Made by a program: the position numbers and the translations under genes. Positions 36,150 through 46,572 of a stretch of 64,000 nt of DNA are shown here, one piece after another. The stretch is from Duganella margarita (GTDB lineage: Bacteria; Pseudomonadota; Gammaproteobacteria; Burkholderiales; Burkholderiaceae_D). The stretch lies in assembly GCF_009857535.1 (NCBI RefSeq), contig NZ_WWCS01000002.1:310001-374000 (forward strand), read 5' to 3'. The number at the start of each line of letters is the position of its first letter. Within the stretch, counting starts at the first letter, position 1. The notes under the pieces were generated by a model. The model was not told the origin of the DNA, searched no databases, and was given only the letters and a program-made list of their open reading frames with translations.

Positions 36150-37064
36150 ATGAGCGCAGGATTTCAGCCCGCAGAGTTGAGTTTTATCGTCGCGCTGTCG
36201 AATGCGGGCAGCTTGAGCGGGGCGGCGCGCGAGTTGGGCATCACCACGTCGGCGGTCAGCAAGCGGCTGGCGTTTATCGAATCGCGCGTCGGCGTGCCGC
36301 TGGTGAACCGCACCACACGCCGCATGAGCCTTACACCCGAGGGCGAGGTGCTGCTGGAGCATGCGCGCCGCATCCTCGGCGAGATCGCCGACCTGGATCA
36401 ACTGCTGACCAGTTCCAAAGGCGTGCCGAAAGGGCAGTTGCGGGTCAATGCGACGCTGGGCTTCGGGCGGCTGCATATCGCGCCGGCGATTTCCCAGTAT
36501 GTGTTGAAGTATCCGCAGGTGGATGTGCAGTTGCAGCTGTCGGTCGATCCGCCGCCGCTGACGGACGACCAGTTCGACGTCTGCATCCGCTTCGGCGCGC
36601 CGGCCGATACACGCGTGACTGCCAGGCGGCTGGCGGCCAACCGGCGCTTGCTGTGCGCCTCGCCCAAATATCTGGAACAGCATGGCGAGCCGAAATCGCC
36701 GGCGGAACTGGCGCGGCATAACTGCATCTGCATCCGCCAGGGCGACGAGGCGTATGGCGTGTGGCGGCTGTTCGCCGGACGCGAAGCGGGGCGCACGGCC
36801 GATGCGGTGCGGGTGCGCGGCAATCTGACCACCAACGATGGCGAGATCGCCGTCAACTGGGCGCTGGACGGTCACGGCATCCTGATGCGGGCCGAGTGGG
36901 ATATCGAGCGCTATCTGCAAAGCGGGCGGCTGGTGCAGGTGCTGCCCAACTTTAAGACGCCGGATGCGGACATCTATGCGGTGTATCCGCAGCGGCACCA
37001 GCTTTCGGCGCGGATCCGTACCTTCGTCGACTTTTTATCGGAAAGTTTTAAACGTTTCAAATAA
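36150..37064 (+). CDS. LysR-family transcription regulator (DmlR/TtuA-like)
   Basis: The 304-residue protein has an N-terminal LysR winged helix (residues about 8-67, SFIVALSNAGSLSGAARELGITTSAVSKRLAFIES). A CrgA-type substrate-binding domain follows (about 95-295, RVNATLGFGRLHIAPAISQYVLKYPQVDVQLQL). Regulators of this subgroup control D-malate and tartrate catabolism. It is divergent from the dmlA-like gene with a candidate operator in the gap, so activation of dmlA-dctA by the substrate is likely. Confidence 0.88.
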   Translation: MSAGFQPAELSFIVALSNAGSLSGAARELGITTSAVSKRLAFIESRVGVPLVNRTTRRMSLTPEGEVLLEHARRILGEIADLDQLLTSSKGVPKGQLRVNATLGFGRLHIAPAISQYVLKYPQVDVQLQLSVDPPPLTDDQFDVCIRFGAPADTRVTARRLAANRRLLCASPKYLEQHGEPKSPAELARHNCICIRQGDEAYGVWRLFAGREAGRTADAVRVRGNLTTNDGEIAVNWALDGHGILMRAEWDIERYLQSGRLVQVLPNFKTPDADIYAVYPQRHQLSARIRTFVDFLSESFKRFK

Positions 37065-37098
37065 CCGACATCTTGGCAAGTTTTTTGCTTTGTAAAAA

Positions 37099-37111
37099 TA
37101 CCAATGTGGTA
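37099..37111. promoter_or_regulatory. TACCA-ATG-TGGTA palindrome ahead of the TonB receptor
   Basis: A perfect 13-base palindrome lies 48 bases before the receptor start, in AT-rich sequence typical of a promoter. ACCA-N3-TGGT sites are common for LacI and GntR repressors of carbohydrate-uptake receptors. No regulator of that kind is adjacent. Confidence 0.4.
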
Positions 37112-37158
37112 AATATAAGCATATGCCCTAATTTGGGGCGCCAAGGAGAAGATCGGAC

Positions 37159-39477
37159 ATGGATATTCGACGCAAACTCATCGCATCCGCCGTGCTGGCG
37201 GCTGTCAGTGCCCCGGTTTGGGCACAACAGTCGGACGAAATCGAAGTCGTCAAAGTGACCGCGCAAAAGCGCAAGGAAGATCCGGCCAAGGTGGCGATGA
37301 GTATCAGCGCCGTCACCGGCGCCCAGCTGCAGGCCGAGCACGTGCGCGACATCACCGACCTGACGCGCGTGGTGCCGAATATCTCCTTCACCGCCGCCAG
37401 CGGCAATGGCGGCGCGGGACCGGGCACCTCCAACGTCGAGATCCGCGGCATCAGCTCGACCGCCGGCGCGGCCACGGTGGGCATCTACCTGGGCGACACG
37501 CCGGTCACCGTTGGTAACGTCTACACCATGGGGAATATCGAGCCGCGCTTCTTTGACATCGACCGCGTGGAAGTGCTGCGCGGACCGCAGGCCACCTTGT
37601 ACGGCGCCAGCTCCATGGGCGGCACCATCAAGTTCGTGCCGAACGAGCCGGATCTGAAAGAGCGCGAGTTCACCACCTACACCGAAGGCTCCAACACCAA
37701 GGGCGGCAGCGCCAACTACGCCGCCAATGTGGTGGCCAACTTCCCGCTGATTCCCGATGAACTGGCGCTGCGCATCGGCGTGCAGGCCCAGCACACGGGT
37801 GGCTTTATCAACCAGGTGGACGGCGACGGCAAGGTGCTGGCCAATGACATCAACAAGATCAACGACCAGGAATTCCGTGCCTCACTCAAATGGAAGCCGA
37901 CGCGCAGCCTGACGATTACGCCGTCGGTCTACTACCAGCGCATCGACGCCAAGGACATCGCCGCCTTCAACCTGGATTTGCCGCTGTACCAGGCGCAGAA
38001 GCAGGTGCGCGAACCGTCGATCGACAAGCTGCTGGCGCCCAGCGTCACCGTCAACTGGGATCTGGGCGCGTTTGACCTGACCTCGGCCACCAGCTACTTC
38101 GAGCGCAAATTCGACCGTACGCAGAATGGTTCGGCCTACAACAGCTATTCGCTGTCGACCTTCCTGACCTCGACGGCCGATGGCGGCAAGGCGCCGCCGG
38201 AACTGATCGACGCGATCGCCGGCCTGCCGTCGGCCGTGTACCTGAATAACCAGGTGCGGCAGGTCTCGCAGGAATTCCGGCTGGCGTCGCGCGCTTACGA
38301 TGAGAAGGTGTCACCGTGGACCTGGCTGGCCGGCACCTACTTCTCGCGCCAGCACACCAATATTATCGAGAACGATCCGATCTTCGGCGTGACCGACGTC
38401 TTCAAGCAGTATGGCTTTGATATCGCCGATCCGGACCTGCTGCCGGATGCGCGTCCCGGCCAGTTCCCCAACGATAACTCGTTTGCCGGCGCGTTCCATT
38501 ATCGCGAGAAGCAGGCGTCGATCTTCGGCGAGTTGAATTACTACTTCACGCCGACCGTGCACGCCACCGTCGGCGCGCGCTACCTGAAGGCGAATACCAC
38601 GCTGGAGCAGCGCAACGGCAATTATCTGGCCGGCGCCGGCAACAACAGCGGGGCCGAGACGGATTCCAAAGCGTTCACGCCGAAGTATGCGCTGACGTGG
38701 GAAGTCAATCCCACCAACACGGTCTACACCAGCGTGGCCAAGGGCTTCCGCCTGGGCGGCGCCAACATCTACGTGCCGACCACCACTTGCGGACCTGACC
38801 TGGAAGCGAACGGCATCACGGCGGGACCGCCGGCGTATTCGCCCGACAGCTTGTGGAGCTATGAAGTGGGCAGCAAGTCGCGCTTCCTCAACAACCGCGT
38901 GACGCTGAATGCGGACGTGTTCTACGTGAAGTGGAAGAACATCCAGCAGGGCGTGTACCTGCCGACCTGCGCCTACACCTACAACGCCAACGCGGGCGAC
39001 GCCACCACCAAGGGCTTTGAGTTCGACATCAAGGCCAAGCCGCTGCCTGGGCTGACCTTGAGCGCGTCAGGCGGCTATGTGAAAGCGGAATTGTCGAATG
39101 ACGTGGGCAGCCAGAACGGCGTGGTCGGCGCAATTGCCGGCGCGCGCATCCAGGGCGTGCCGAAATATAACGCAGCGGTGAATGCGACGTATAACTTCTC
39201 AGCGTGGGAGCGGCCGTCGTTTGTGATGGCGGGCATGCAGTGGGTCGGTTCCAGCCGCGGCTCGCTCGATCCGGAGCAGACCGACTATGAACGGCCGGCG
39301 TATCACACCACGGACTTCAGCGCCGGCATGACGTTTGGTTCGTACGCCTTCACCGTGTTTGTGAAGAACGCGTTCGATACCGACACCATCATCCAGCACC
39401 CGCAGGTGGCGTCGATCGTGCAGGGTTATCGTCTGACGCCACGCGCGATCGGCGTCAGTCTGGCCACCAAATTTTAA
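37159..39477 (+). CDS. TonB-dependent outer-membrane receptor (large, CirA/oar-like)
   Basis: The 772-residue receptor has a signal peptide ending PVWAQQ, the TonB-box-like EVVKVTAQKRKEDPAKVAMSIS, and a plug with RVEVLRGPQATLYGASSMGGTIKF. The long barrel ends VSLATKF with a terminal Phe. The leader VTAQKR.E.....P.SIS is typical of receptors for plant-derived or aromatic/carbohydrate molecules in Oxalobacteraceae, Sphingomonads and Caulobacter, rather than for iron chelates (inference). It is alone, without exbB or catabolic partners. The palindrome 48 bases upstream is a likely operator. The arsC gene follows 41 bases later. Confidence 0.9.
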   Translation: MDIRRKLIASAVLAAVSAPVWAQQSDEIEVVKVTAQKRKEDPAKVAMSISAVTGAQLQAEHVRDITDLTRVVPNISFTAASGNGGAGPGTSNVEIRGISSTAGAATVGIYLGDTPVTVGNVYTMGNIEPRFFDIDRVEVLRGPQATLYGASSMGGTIKFVPNEPDLKEREFTTYTEGSNTKGGSANYAANVVANFPLIPDELALRIGVQAQHTGGFINQVDGDGKVLANDINKINDQEFRASLKWKPTRSLTITPSVYYQRIDAKDIAAFNLDLPLYQAQKQVREPSIDKLLAPSVTVNWDLGAFDLTSATSYFERKFDRTQNGSAYNSYSLSTFLTSTADGGKAPPELIDAIAGLPSAVYLNNQVRQVSQEFRLASRAYDEKVSPWTWLAGTYFSRQHTNIIENDPIFGVTDVFKQYGFDIADPDLLPDARPGQFPNDNSFAGAFHYREKQASIFGELNYYFTPTVHATVGARYLKANTTLEQRNGNYLAGAGNNSGAETDSKAFTPKYALTWEVNPTNTVYTSVAKGFRLGGANIYVPTTTCGPDLEANGITAGPPAYSPDSLWSYEVGSKSRFLNNRVTLNADVFYVKWKNIQQGVYLPTCAYTYNANAGDATTKGFEFDIKAKPLPGLTLSASGGYVKAELSNDVGSQNGVVGAIAGARIQGVPKYNAAVNATYNFSAWERPSFVMAGMQWVGSSRGSLDPEQTDYERPAYHTTDFSAGMTFGSYAFTVFVKNAFDTDTIIQHPQVASIVQGYRLTPRAIGVSLATKF

Positions 39478-39483
39478 GCCATA

Positions 39484-39517
39484 ATGCTGCCTTTGTTATT
39501 GAGCACAAGGGCAGCAT
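39484..39517 (+). promoter_or_regulatory. Hairpin covering the arsC ribosome-binding site
   Basis: ATGCTGCCTTTGT (39484-39496), an 8-base loop, and ACAAGGGCAGCAT (39505-39517) pair along all 13 positions with one U-G wobble. The 3' arm holds AAGGG, the only Shine-Dalgarno for arsC, and ends one base before its ATG. There is no T-run, so translational control or coupling to the upstream gene is likelier than termination (inference). Confidence 0.55.
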
Positions 39518-39518
39518 C

Positions 39519-39866
39519 ATGAGCGTCACCATCTATCACAACCCGGTCTGCGGCACCTCGCGCAAAACGCTGGAAGCGATTCGCGCCACCGGCGTGGAGC
39601 CACAGATTATCGAATACGTCAAACAGCCGCCAACGCGCGCGCAGCTGCAGGAGCTGATCGCCAAGGCCGGCATCAACGTGCGCCAGGCCATGCGCAACAA
39701 GGGCGACCTGTATGCGGAACTGGGACTGGCCGATGCCGCGCTGTCGGACGACGCGCTGCTGGATGGGATGATGGCGCATCCGGTGCTGATCGAACGCCCG
39801 TTCGTGGTGACGCCCAAAGGCGTGCGCCTGTGTCGTCCGTCGGAGCTGGTGCAGGAAATCCTTTAA
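39519..39866 (+). CDS. arsC: Glutaredoxin-coupled arsenate reductase family protein
   Basis: The 115-residue ArsC-family protein (thioredoxin fold) has the active-site cysteine at position 11 in NPVCGTSRKTLEAI. The C-terminal arginine region is ERPFVVTPKGVRLCRPSE. It is expected to reduce arsenate to arsenite with glutathione and glutaredoxin. There is no arsB, arsR or acr3 gene nearby, so a housekeeping or Spx/YffB-like role cannot be excluded. The last four bases are shared with the end of the convergent LLM gene (TTAA carries both stops). Translation may be limited by the upstream hairpin. Confidence 0.88.
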   Translation: MSVTIYHNPVCGTSRKTLEAIRATGVEPQIIEYVKQPPTRAQLQELIAKAGINVRQAMRNKGDLYAELGLADAALSDDALLDGMMAHPVLIERPFVVTPKGVRLCRPSELVQEIL

Positions 39867-40762
39867 AGCACGCAGGCGGCGATTTCCTTCATCGTCTCCG
39901 GCAGCGGGCGCTGGTTGCGGCGCAGGTGCAGGCCGATGTGATTGACGCCGGCGTCTTTCATCGCCTGCAGTTCGGCGATCAGGCCATTGCGGCCCACCGA
40001 CGCGCCGAAGCGGTGCCGACGCAGCGGCGCATCGGGGTCGTCCAGCAGGTCGAGGTGGATGAAGCTGATGTAGGGCTTGTCGCCAGCGACTTCGCGCCAT
40101 AGCGCCACGCGGCGGATGTGGTCTTCCGGCGCGCCGGGATAGGCCAGCCAGCCGTCCATATTGGCGCCCACCCATTGCGGCGTTTGCTGCGCCAGGCCGG
40201 CTACCAGCAGCGGAATCGGCTGCGTCACGCGTGGCAGCAGCTGGACGCCGGGCGGCCAGGCGGGATCGTGGCCGGCGCGCAGCAGCGCGACCTGCTTGCG
40301 GAACTCGGCGCCACGGCCTTCAAAATCCTTGTCGAAGATCGGATACTCCACCGGGCGGTCGCCGCTGGCGGCGCCCAGCAGCAGGCGGCCGTTGCTCAGC
40401 TGCTGCACGGTGGCGGCGGACTTCATGGTCAGTACCGGTTCGCGCAGCGGCAACACCACGGCGGCAGTGCCGAGCAGGATGTTCCTGGTGACGCCGGCCA
40501 GGTAGCCGAGATAGCTGAAGGTCTCGAACACCTGCGCCGCATCGCCGAAGGATGGATCGTACAGCGGCACGTCGCGCACCCACAGTGCGCGGAAGCCCAG
40601 TTGGTCGGCCAGCACGGCCAGTTCGGCGTGGTGCTGCATATTCGGTTCGCCCGGCAGGCGGCCGCTCTCGCGGCGGGCGCGGTCGCCGGCCGGCGACCAG
40701 TCGTTATCCAGCGGCAGTTCCAGGCCGACCGAAAAGCCGTCTTGCGTCAGTTTATCCAGCAT
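39863..40762 (-). CDS. LLM-class (luciferase-like) flavin-dependent oxidoreductase
   Basis: The 299-residue protein has the bacterial-luciferase-like TIM-barrel pattern. An N-terminal strand SVGLELPLDNDWSP leads it, followed by HHAELAVLADQLGFRALWVRDVPLYDP, LLGTAAVVLPLREPVLTMKSAATVQQLSNGRLLLGAASG and a C-terminal helix. It probably uses reduced FMN or F420-like flavin to oxidise an unknown substrate. AAGGA precedes ATG 40762; the much longer frame to 41086 runs into the ispB terminator and gene and is rejected. The gene is convergent with arsC. Confidence 0.85.
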   Translation of the reverse strand: MLDKLTQDGFSVGLELPLDNDWSPAGDRARRESGRLPGEPNMQHHAELAVLADQLGFRALWVRDVPLYDPSFGDAAQVFETFSYLGYLAGVTRNILLGTAAVVLPLREPVLTMKSAATVQQLSNGRLLLGAASGDRPVEYPIFDKDFEGRGAEFRKQVALLRAGHDPAWPPGVQLLPRVTQPIPLLVAGLAQQTPQWVGANMDGWLAYPGAPEDHIRRVALWREVAGDKPYISFIHLDLLDDPDAPLRRHRFGASVGRNGLIAELQAMKDAGVNHIGLHLRRNQRPLPETMKEIAACVL

Positions 40763-40857
40763 GATGAGTCCTTGCGAAATCGAAGGTCCCAGTCTAGGCC
40801 GGTCGAGCGCAAAGAAAAATCCGTGCCGGCACAAATGATCCTTGCGCCGGCCGCAAT

Positions 40858-40887
40858 GAAAAATGGCGCCTGAGGCGCCGTCGTTTT
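40858..40887. terminator. Intrinsic terminator after ispB (works both ways)
   Basis: A GGCGCC-TGA-GGCGCC stem is flanked by AAAAAT on the left and GTCGTTTTTT on the right. On the minus strand the stem is followed by ATTTTTC, a good U-tract for ispB. Confidence 0.75.
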
Positions 40888-41877
40888 TTAGTGGTTGCGG
40901 TTGACCGAGAAGTGGGCCAGTTGCAGCAGCGATTCTTTGTAGAGGCTGTCGGGCAGGTCGGCGATGGCTTCGGACGCGCGCTGGGCGGCGATCACCGCTT
41001 GTTCGCGCGTGTAGTCCAGCGCGCCGCTGGTGGTGATGGCGGCCAGGATGGTGTCGAAGTGCTGCTCGTCGCCATTCTCGATGCACGAACGCACCAGCTC
41101 GCGCTGTTCCGGCGTGCCGTTTTCCATCAGGTAGATCAGCGGCAGCGTCGGTTTGCCTTCGCGCAGGTCGTCGCCGACGTTCTTGCCGATTTCGCTGGCG
41201 TCGCCGGCGTAGTCCAGCACGTCGTCAATCAGCTGGAACGCGGTGCCCAGCGAGCGGCCGTACTCGCCCGCTGCGGCGATCTGCGTGTCGTTGGCGCCGG
41301 CCACCAGCGCGCCCAGCTCGGCCGCCGCTTCAAACAGCTTGGCGGTCTTGGAGCGGATCACTTGCAGGTAGCGTTCTTGCGTGACGTCCGGATCGTGCAT
41401 GTTGAGCAGCTGCAGCACTTCGCCTTCGGCGATGATGTTGGTGGCGTCCGACAGGATCTGCATCACGCGCATATTGTTCAGACCGACCATCATCTGGAAC
41501 GAACGCGAGTACAGGAAGTCGCCCACCAGCACCGAGGCGGCATTGCCGAACAGGGCGTTGGCGGTGGCGCGGCCACGGCGCAGCGACGATTCGTCGACCA
41601 CGTCGTCGTGCAGCAGGGTGGCGGTGTGGATGAACTCCACCACCGCCGCCAGTTCATGGTGCGCCGTTCCTTTATAGGACCAGGCGTTGGCCACCAGCAG
41701 TACCAGCACCGGACGGATGCGTTTACCGCCGGCACTGATGATGTACTCGGCAATTTGATTGACGAGCGGCACCTCGGAGTGCAGGCGTTGACGGATCACC
41801 GCGTTGACCGCGTCCATATCGGCGGCAATGGTGTGGGTGATGGTGTTTTGGGTGGCGTTTTGGGTAGCGGCAGACAA
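40888..41877 (-). CDS. ispB: Octaprenyl diphosphate synthase (polyprenyl synthetase)
   Basis: The 329-residue protein has both aspartate-rich motifs of trans-prenyltransferases: LLHDDVVDESSLRRG and QLIDDVLDYAGD. It makes the C40 side chain of ubiquinone from farnesyl diphosphate and isopentenyl diphosphate with Mg2+. It diverges from rplU, the usual order in beta- and gammaproteobacteria. A minus-strand TATAAT at 41917-41912 lies in the promoter region. The chain length (octa-) is assumed from the family. Confidence 0.95.
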   Translation of the reverse strand: MSAATQNATQNTITHTIAADMDAVNAVIRQRLHSEVPLVNQIAEYIISAGGKRIRPVLVLLVANAWSYKGTAHHELAAVVEFIHTATLLHDDVVDESSLRRGRATANALFGNAASVLVGDFLYSRSFQMMVGLNNMRVMQILSDATNIIAEGEVLQLLNMHDPDVTQERYLQVIRSKTAKLFEAAAELGALVAGANDTQIAAAGEYGRSLGTAFQLIDDVLDYAGDASEIGKNVGDDLREGKPTLPLIYLMENGTPEQRELVRSCIENGDEQHFDTILAAITTSGALDYTREQAVIAAQRASEAIADLPDSLYKESLLQLAHFSVNRNH

Positions 41878-42041
41878 GGCGAACCTGTGCAGTTAGACTA
41901 ATGGTGGCGAGATTATACGTCATGGCCCCGGCTACAGGGGCGTCAGCCCGCCGTTCGGCGCAATTACATTGCTGTAATGTTAAGCGCGACACGGGAAAAA
42001 TTGTGTGACATACCACGCCCTCCGCCATTTGTGAATAGTTT

Positions 42042-42070
42042 TTGACGCAAATTTGGTTCCTGTGTATAAT
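42042..42070 (+). promoter_or_regulatory. Sigma-70 promoter of rplU-rpmA
   Basis: TTGACG (42042-42047), a 17-base spacer and TATAAT (42065-42070) form a near-consensus promoter 57 bases before the rplU start. Strong expression is expected for a ribosomal-protein operon. Otherwise the 249 bases between ispB and rplU hold the ispB -10 box and no gene. Confidence 0.85.
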
Positions 42071-42126
42071 CTGCGGTTCTTCGGTTTATCCGGGGATTTT
42101 TATAAACATTTGAGAGGTTTCAAATC

Positions 42127-42438
42127 ATGTACGCGGTCATAAAAACCGGTGGCAAACAATACAAAGTTGTCGCTGGCGAAAAACTTAAAGTAGAACAGAT
42201 ACCGGCAGACATTGGTTCCGAAATCACCATTGACCAAGTCCTCGCCGTTGGCGCGGGCGACAGCATCAAATTTGGTGCTCCCCTGGTTGAAGGTGCGAAG
42301 GTTCTGGTTACTGTTGTTTCCCACGGCCGTCACGAAAAAGTGACGATCTTCAAGATGCGTCGTCGTAAGCACTACCAAAAGCATCAGGGTCACCGTCAGA
42401 ACTACACCGAAATCCAAATCGTTTCGATCAACGCGTAA
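42127..42438 (+). CDS. rplU: 50S ribosomal protein L21
   Basis: The 103-residue protein is a full-length L21. It starts [14 protein letters not shown], has the conserved [17 protein letters not shown] region, and ends VSINA. It binds 23S rRNA together with L20. It is followed by rpmA 39 bases later, the conserved pair. Confidence 0.98.
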   Translation: MYAVIKTGGKQYKVVAGEKLKVEQIPADIGSEITIDQVLAVGAGDSIKFGAPLVEGAKVLVTVVSHGRHEKVTIFKMRRRKHYQKHQGHRQNYTEIQIVSINA

Positions 42439-42477
42439 GCGTATCGACACTTTTTTTAGTATCCAAGGAGCTTTAGC

Positions 42478-42738
42478 ATGGCACACAAAAAAGGCGGCGG
42501 CACAACGCGAAATGGTCGTGACTCGGAATCAAAACGCCTGGGCGTTAAGGTTTACGGCGGTCAAACGATCAATGCAGGCGGCATCATCATTCGTCAACGC
42601 GGCACCCCAGTGCGCGCCGGCGAAGGTGTAGGCACCGGCAAAGACCACACCCTGTTCGCTCTGGTGAACGGCGTGGTCAAGTTCGTTAAAAAAGGTGAAG
42701 GCTCGAAACAGTTCGTCACCGTAGTAGCAGCAGCGTAA
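42478..42738 (+). CDS. rpmA: 50S ribosomal protein L27
   Basis: The 86-residue L27 starts [20 protein letters not shown], the flexible N-terminus that reaches the peptidyl-transferase centre. It then has GGxIIVRQRGT-like sequence ([25 protein letters not shown]). AAGGAG lies before the ATG. Confidence 0.98.
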   Translation: MAHKKGGGTTRNGRDSESKRLGVKVYGGQTINAGGIIIRQRGTPVRAGEGVGTGKDHTLFALVNGVVKFVKKGEGSKQFVTVVAAA

Positions 42739-42788
42739 ATTACGCTCCGGCCTTCATCGGCCGTTTGTAAGGCGCAAGCCTTCAATCG

Positions 42789-43946
<1,158 letters not shown>

Positions 43947-43962
43947 TCGTCTGCATCACCGG

Positions 43963-43991
43963 CATAATCAGCTATCAGCTGATTATGTCTT
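43963..43991 (+). terminator. Hairpin terminator after obgE
   Basis: CATAATCAGCT (43963-43973), ATC, AGCTGATTATG (43977-43987) is a perfect 11-base stem followed by TCTTT. It stands 17 bases after the obgE stop. Confidence 0.6.
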
Positions 43992-44110
43992 TCCATCTCG
44001 GCGCCCGTCCTGCTCACCGCAGGGCCGGCGACTGTTAGCGGCAAAGCAGGGCAACCAGCCCGCCAAATCACAGCAGATTTTCCTACGCTTGTTTTGAGAT
44101 TGTCGCCGCC

Positions 44111-45229
44111 ATGAATTCCGTCATACAAAAAGCTACCCGTATCATCATCAAGGTTGGATCGTCGTTGGTCACCAATGATGGACGCGGGCTCGATCACGCC
44201 GCCATTGCGCGCTGGGCTTCGCAGATCGCCGGCCTGCGCGCGCTGGGCAAAGAGGTAGTGCTGGTGTCGTCCGGTGCGATTGCCGAGGGCATGCTGCGCC
44301 TGGGCTTTGAACAGCGCCCGACCGATATCCACGAACTGCAAGCCTGCGCCGCCGTCGGCCAGATGGGCCTCGCGCAGATTTACGAAACCAGCTTCCGCGC
44401 GCACCAACTGGGCACCGCGCAAGTGCTGTTGACGCATGCCGACCTGGCGGATCGTGAGCGCTACCTGAATGCGCGTTCGACGCTGACTACCTTGCTGCGC
44501 CTGGGTGTAGTCCCGATCATCAACGAGAACGATACGGTGGTCACCGACGAAATCAAGTTCGGCGATAACGATACGCTGGGCGCCTTGGTCGCCAATCTGA
44601 TCGAAGCCGATGCGCTGATTATTCTCACCGACCAGCAAGGTTTGTTCAGCGCCGATCCGCGCAAGGATCCGTCGGCGGTGCTGATCCAGCACGGTCGCGC
44701 GGGCGATGCGGCGCTGGAGGCGATGGCCGGTGGCGCCGGCAGCAGCCTGGGTCGCGGCGGCATGCTGACCAAGATCCTGGCGGCTAAGCGCGCCGCCAAG
44801 TCGGGCGCGCATACGGTGATCGCCTACGGCCGCGAGAACGAGGTGCTGGCGCGGCTGGCCGGTGGCGAGACCATCGGCACCGAGCTGGCGGCGCAGACCG
44901 GCCATCTGACGGCGCGCAAGCAGTGGATGGCGGATCATTTGCACACCGCAGGCCAGGTGGTGCTGGATGCCGGCGCGGTGCAGAAGCTGACCGGCGAAGG
45001 CAAGTCGCTGCTGCCGATCGGCGTGGTGGAAGTGAAGGGCGAGTTTGGACGCGGCGCCGTCATTACCTGCGTGTCGGCGGACGGGGTGCCGGTGGCGCGC
45101 GGCCTGTCAAACTACACCAGTGCCGAAACCCGCCGCATCATGCGCAAGCCGTCCAGCGAAATCGAATCCATCCTCGGCTTCGTCGAGGGCCAGGAGCTGA
45201 TCCACCGCGATAACCTGGTGCTGGTTTAA
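44111..45229 (+). CDS. proB: Glutamate 5-kinase
   Basis: The 372-residue protein has the amino-acid kinase domain ([27 protein letters not shown], the Asn/Asp substrate region NENDTVV) and a C-terminal PUA domain (about 280-365, [28 protein letters not shown]). It phosphorylates glutamate in the first step of proline synthesis. Its stop overlaps the convergent nth stop (TTAA). Confidence 0.97.
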   Translation: MNSVIQKATRIIIKVGSSLVTNDGRGLDHAAIARWASQIAGLRALGKEVVLVSSGAIAEGMLRLGFEQRPTDIHELQACAAVGQMGLAQIYETSFRAHQLGTAQVLLTHADLADRERYLNARSTLTTLLRLGVVPIINENDTVVTDEIKFGDNDTLGALVANLIEADALIILTDQQGLFSADPRKDPSAVLIQHGRAGDAALEAMAGGAGSSLGRGGMLTKILAAKRAAKSGAHTVIAYGRENEVLARLAGGETIGTELAAQTGHLTARKQWMADHLHTAGQVVLDAGAVQKLTGEGKSLLPIGVVEVKGEFGRGAVITCVSADGVPVARGLSNYTSAETRRIMRKPSSEIESILGFVEGQELIHRDNLVLV

Positions 45230-45873
45230 GCGCCCGCTGGCGCTGGCGTCTTGCTGCGGTAATCGCACAAGTCGATCTGGATGCAGTTCCAGCATTCGGG
45301 TTTGCGGGCTTTGCAGGTGTAGCGGCCGTGCAGGATCAGCCAGTGGTGGGCGTCCTGCAAAAATTCCTTCGGCACGAATTTCAACAGCTTCTGTTCGACG
45401 ATGTCGACGTTCTTGCCCGGCGCCAGGCCGGTGCGGTTGGAGACGCGGAAGATGTGGGTGTCCACCGCCATCGTCGGCTGGCCGAATGCGGTATTCAGCA
45501 CCACGTTGGCGGTCTTGCGGCCGACGCCCGGCAGTTCTTCCAGCGACTCGCGATCCTGCGGCACCACGCCGCCATGCTTCTCCACCAGGATCTTGCAGGT
45601 GGCGATGACGTTCTTGGCCTTGGTTTTATACAGGCCGATGGTGCGGATATAGGTGGTCAGCTCTTCCTCGCCCAAATCGAGGATCGCCTGCGGCGTGTTG
45701 GCCACCGGGTACAGCAGCCGCGTGGCCTTGTTGACGCCGACGTCGGTCGCCTGCGCCGACAGCAGCACGGCGATCAGCAGTTCAAACGGGGTGGTGTATG
45801 CAAGTTCGGTAACAGGATGCGGATTGGCGGCGCGGAAGCGCACAAACATTTCGTAGCGTTTGGCTGGATTCAT
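45226..45873 (-). CDS. nth: Endonuclease III (DNA glycosylase/AP lyase)
   Basis: The 215-residue protein has the helix-hairpin-helix LPGVGRKTA with catalytic Lys120 and Asp138 in MAVDTH, the same positions as in E. coli Nth. It also has the 4Fe-4S cluster C-x6-C-x2-C-x5-C ([17 protein letters not shown]). It removes oxidised pyrimidines in base-excision repair. ATG 45873 overlaps the rsxB stop by four bases (ATGA), so the two are translationally coupled. Confidence 0.97.
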   Translation of the reverse strand: MNPAKRYEMFVRFRAANPHPVTELAYTTPFELLIAVLLSAQATDVGVNKATRLLYPVANTPQAILDLGEEELTTYIRTIGLYKTKAKNVIATCKILVEKHGGVVPQDRESLEELPGVGRKTANVVLNTAFGQPTMAVDTHIFRVSNRTGLAPGKNVDIVEQKLLKFVPKEFLQDAHHWLILHGRYTCKARKPECWNCIQIDLCDYRSKTPAPAGA

Positions 45874-46544
45874 TCTTTCTCTTGTTCTTTTTTGAGGCGC
45901 GTGCGCTCCATGGCGGCGGCGATAATGGCGCGCTTGCGTTCCAGCGCGGCGGCCGATGCGGCATCGGCAGGTTCGATGGTGTTGACCTTATCCAGTTTGG
46001 CGGCGGCCTTCTCGGCCAGGCGGGCGTCGTTTTCTTCCTTGTCGCGCTTGAGGCGGAAGCTGCGGAAGTCGTGCCGTTCGCGCGCGGCGTCGGCGTCGGC
46101 TTGCGTCCACGCGTGCCAGCCGGTGGTCTCGGTGACCGGGTACATGACGATGCAATCGACCGGACACGGTGACACGCACAGGTCGCAGCCGGTGCACAGC
46201 GACGGCACCACGGTGTGCATCAATTTCGCGGCGCCGATGATGGCGTCGACCGGGCAGGCCTGGATGCACAAGGTGCAGCCGATGCACAGCGCTTCGTCGA
46301 TGTAGGCCACGGCGCGCGGCCGCTCCAGGCCATTCACCGGATTCAACGGGATGACCTTGCGGCCGGTGACCGACGACAGCCGGGCGATGCCTTCGGCGCC
46401 GCCGGGCGGGCACTGGTTGATGTCGGCCGCGCCGGCCGCTATCGCTTCCGCATACGGACGGCAGCCGTCATAGCCGCACTTGGTGCATTGCGTCTGCGGC
46501 AGGACATCTTCAATACGGTCGGCGAGGGTGGGTTCGGTGGACAC
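45870..46544 (-). CDS. rsxB: Electron-transport protein RsxB/RnfB-like (Fe-S, soluble form)
   Basis: The 224-residue protein has an N-terminal Fes domain ([12 protein letters not shown], Cys20/23/28 with Cys45). Two 4Fe-4S motifs follow ([12 protein letters not shown] and [12 protein letters not shown]), then a long charged helical tail. The N-terminal membrane helix of true RnfB is missing, and no rnfA/C/D/G/E genes are nearby. In many Burkholderiales this form sits alone before nth. It probably carries electrons to an iron-sulfur enzyme such as Nth or a regulator (inference). Its coupling to nth fits that idea. Confidence 0.88.
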   Translation of the reverse strand: MSTEPTLADRIEDVLPQTQCTKCGYDGCRPYAEAIAAGAADINQCPPGGAEGIARLSSVTGRKVIPLNPVNGLERPRAVAYIDEALCIGCTLCIQACPVDAIIGAAKLMHTVVPSLCTGCDLCVSPCPVDCIVMYPVTETTGWHAWTQADADAARERHDFRSFRLKRDKEENDARLAEKAAAKLDKVNTIEPADAASAAALERKRAIIAAAMERTRLKKEQEKE

Positions 46545-46572
46545 GGCGGACTAACATCGGGCAAAAACGACA

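Noticed and set aside
39519..40762. arsC and LLM genes considered as an arsenic-resistance operon
   Set aside because: They are convergent, and no arsR, arsB or acr3 is present.
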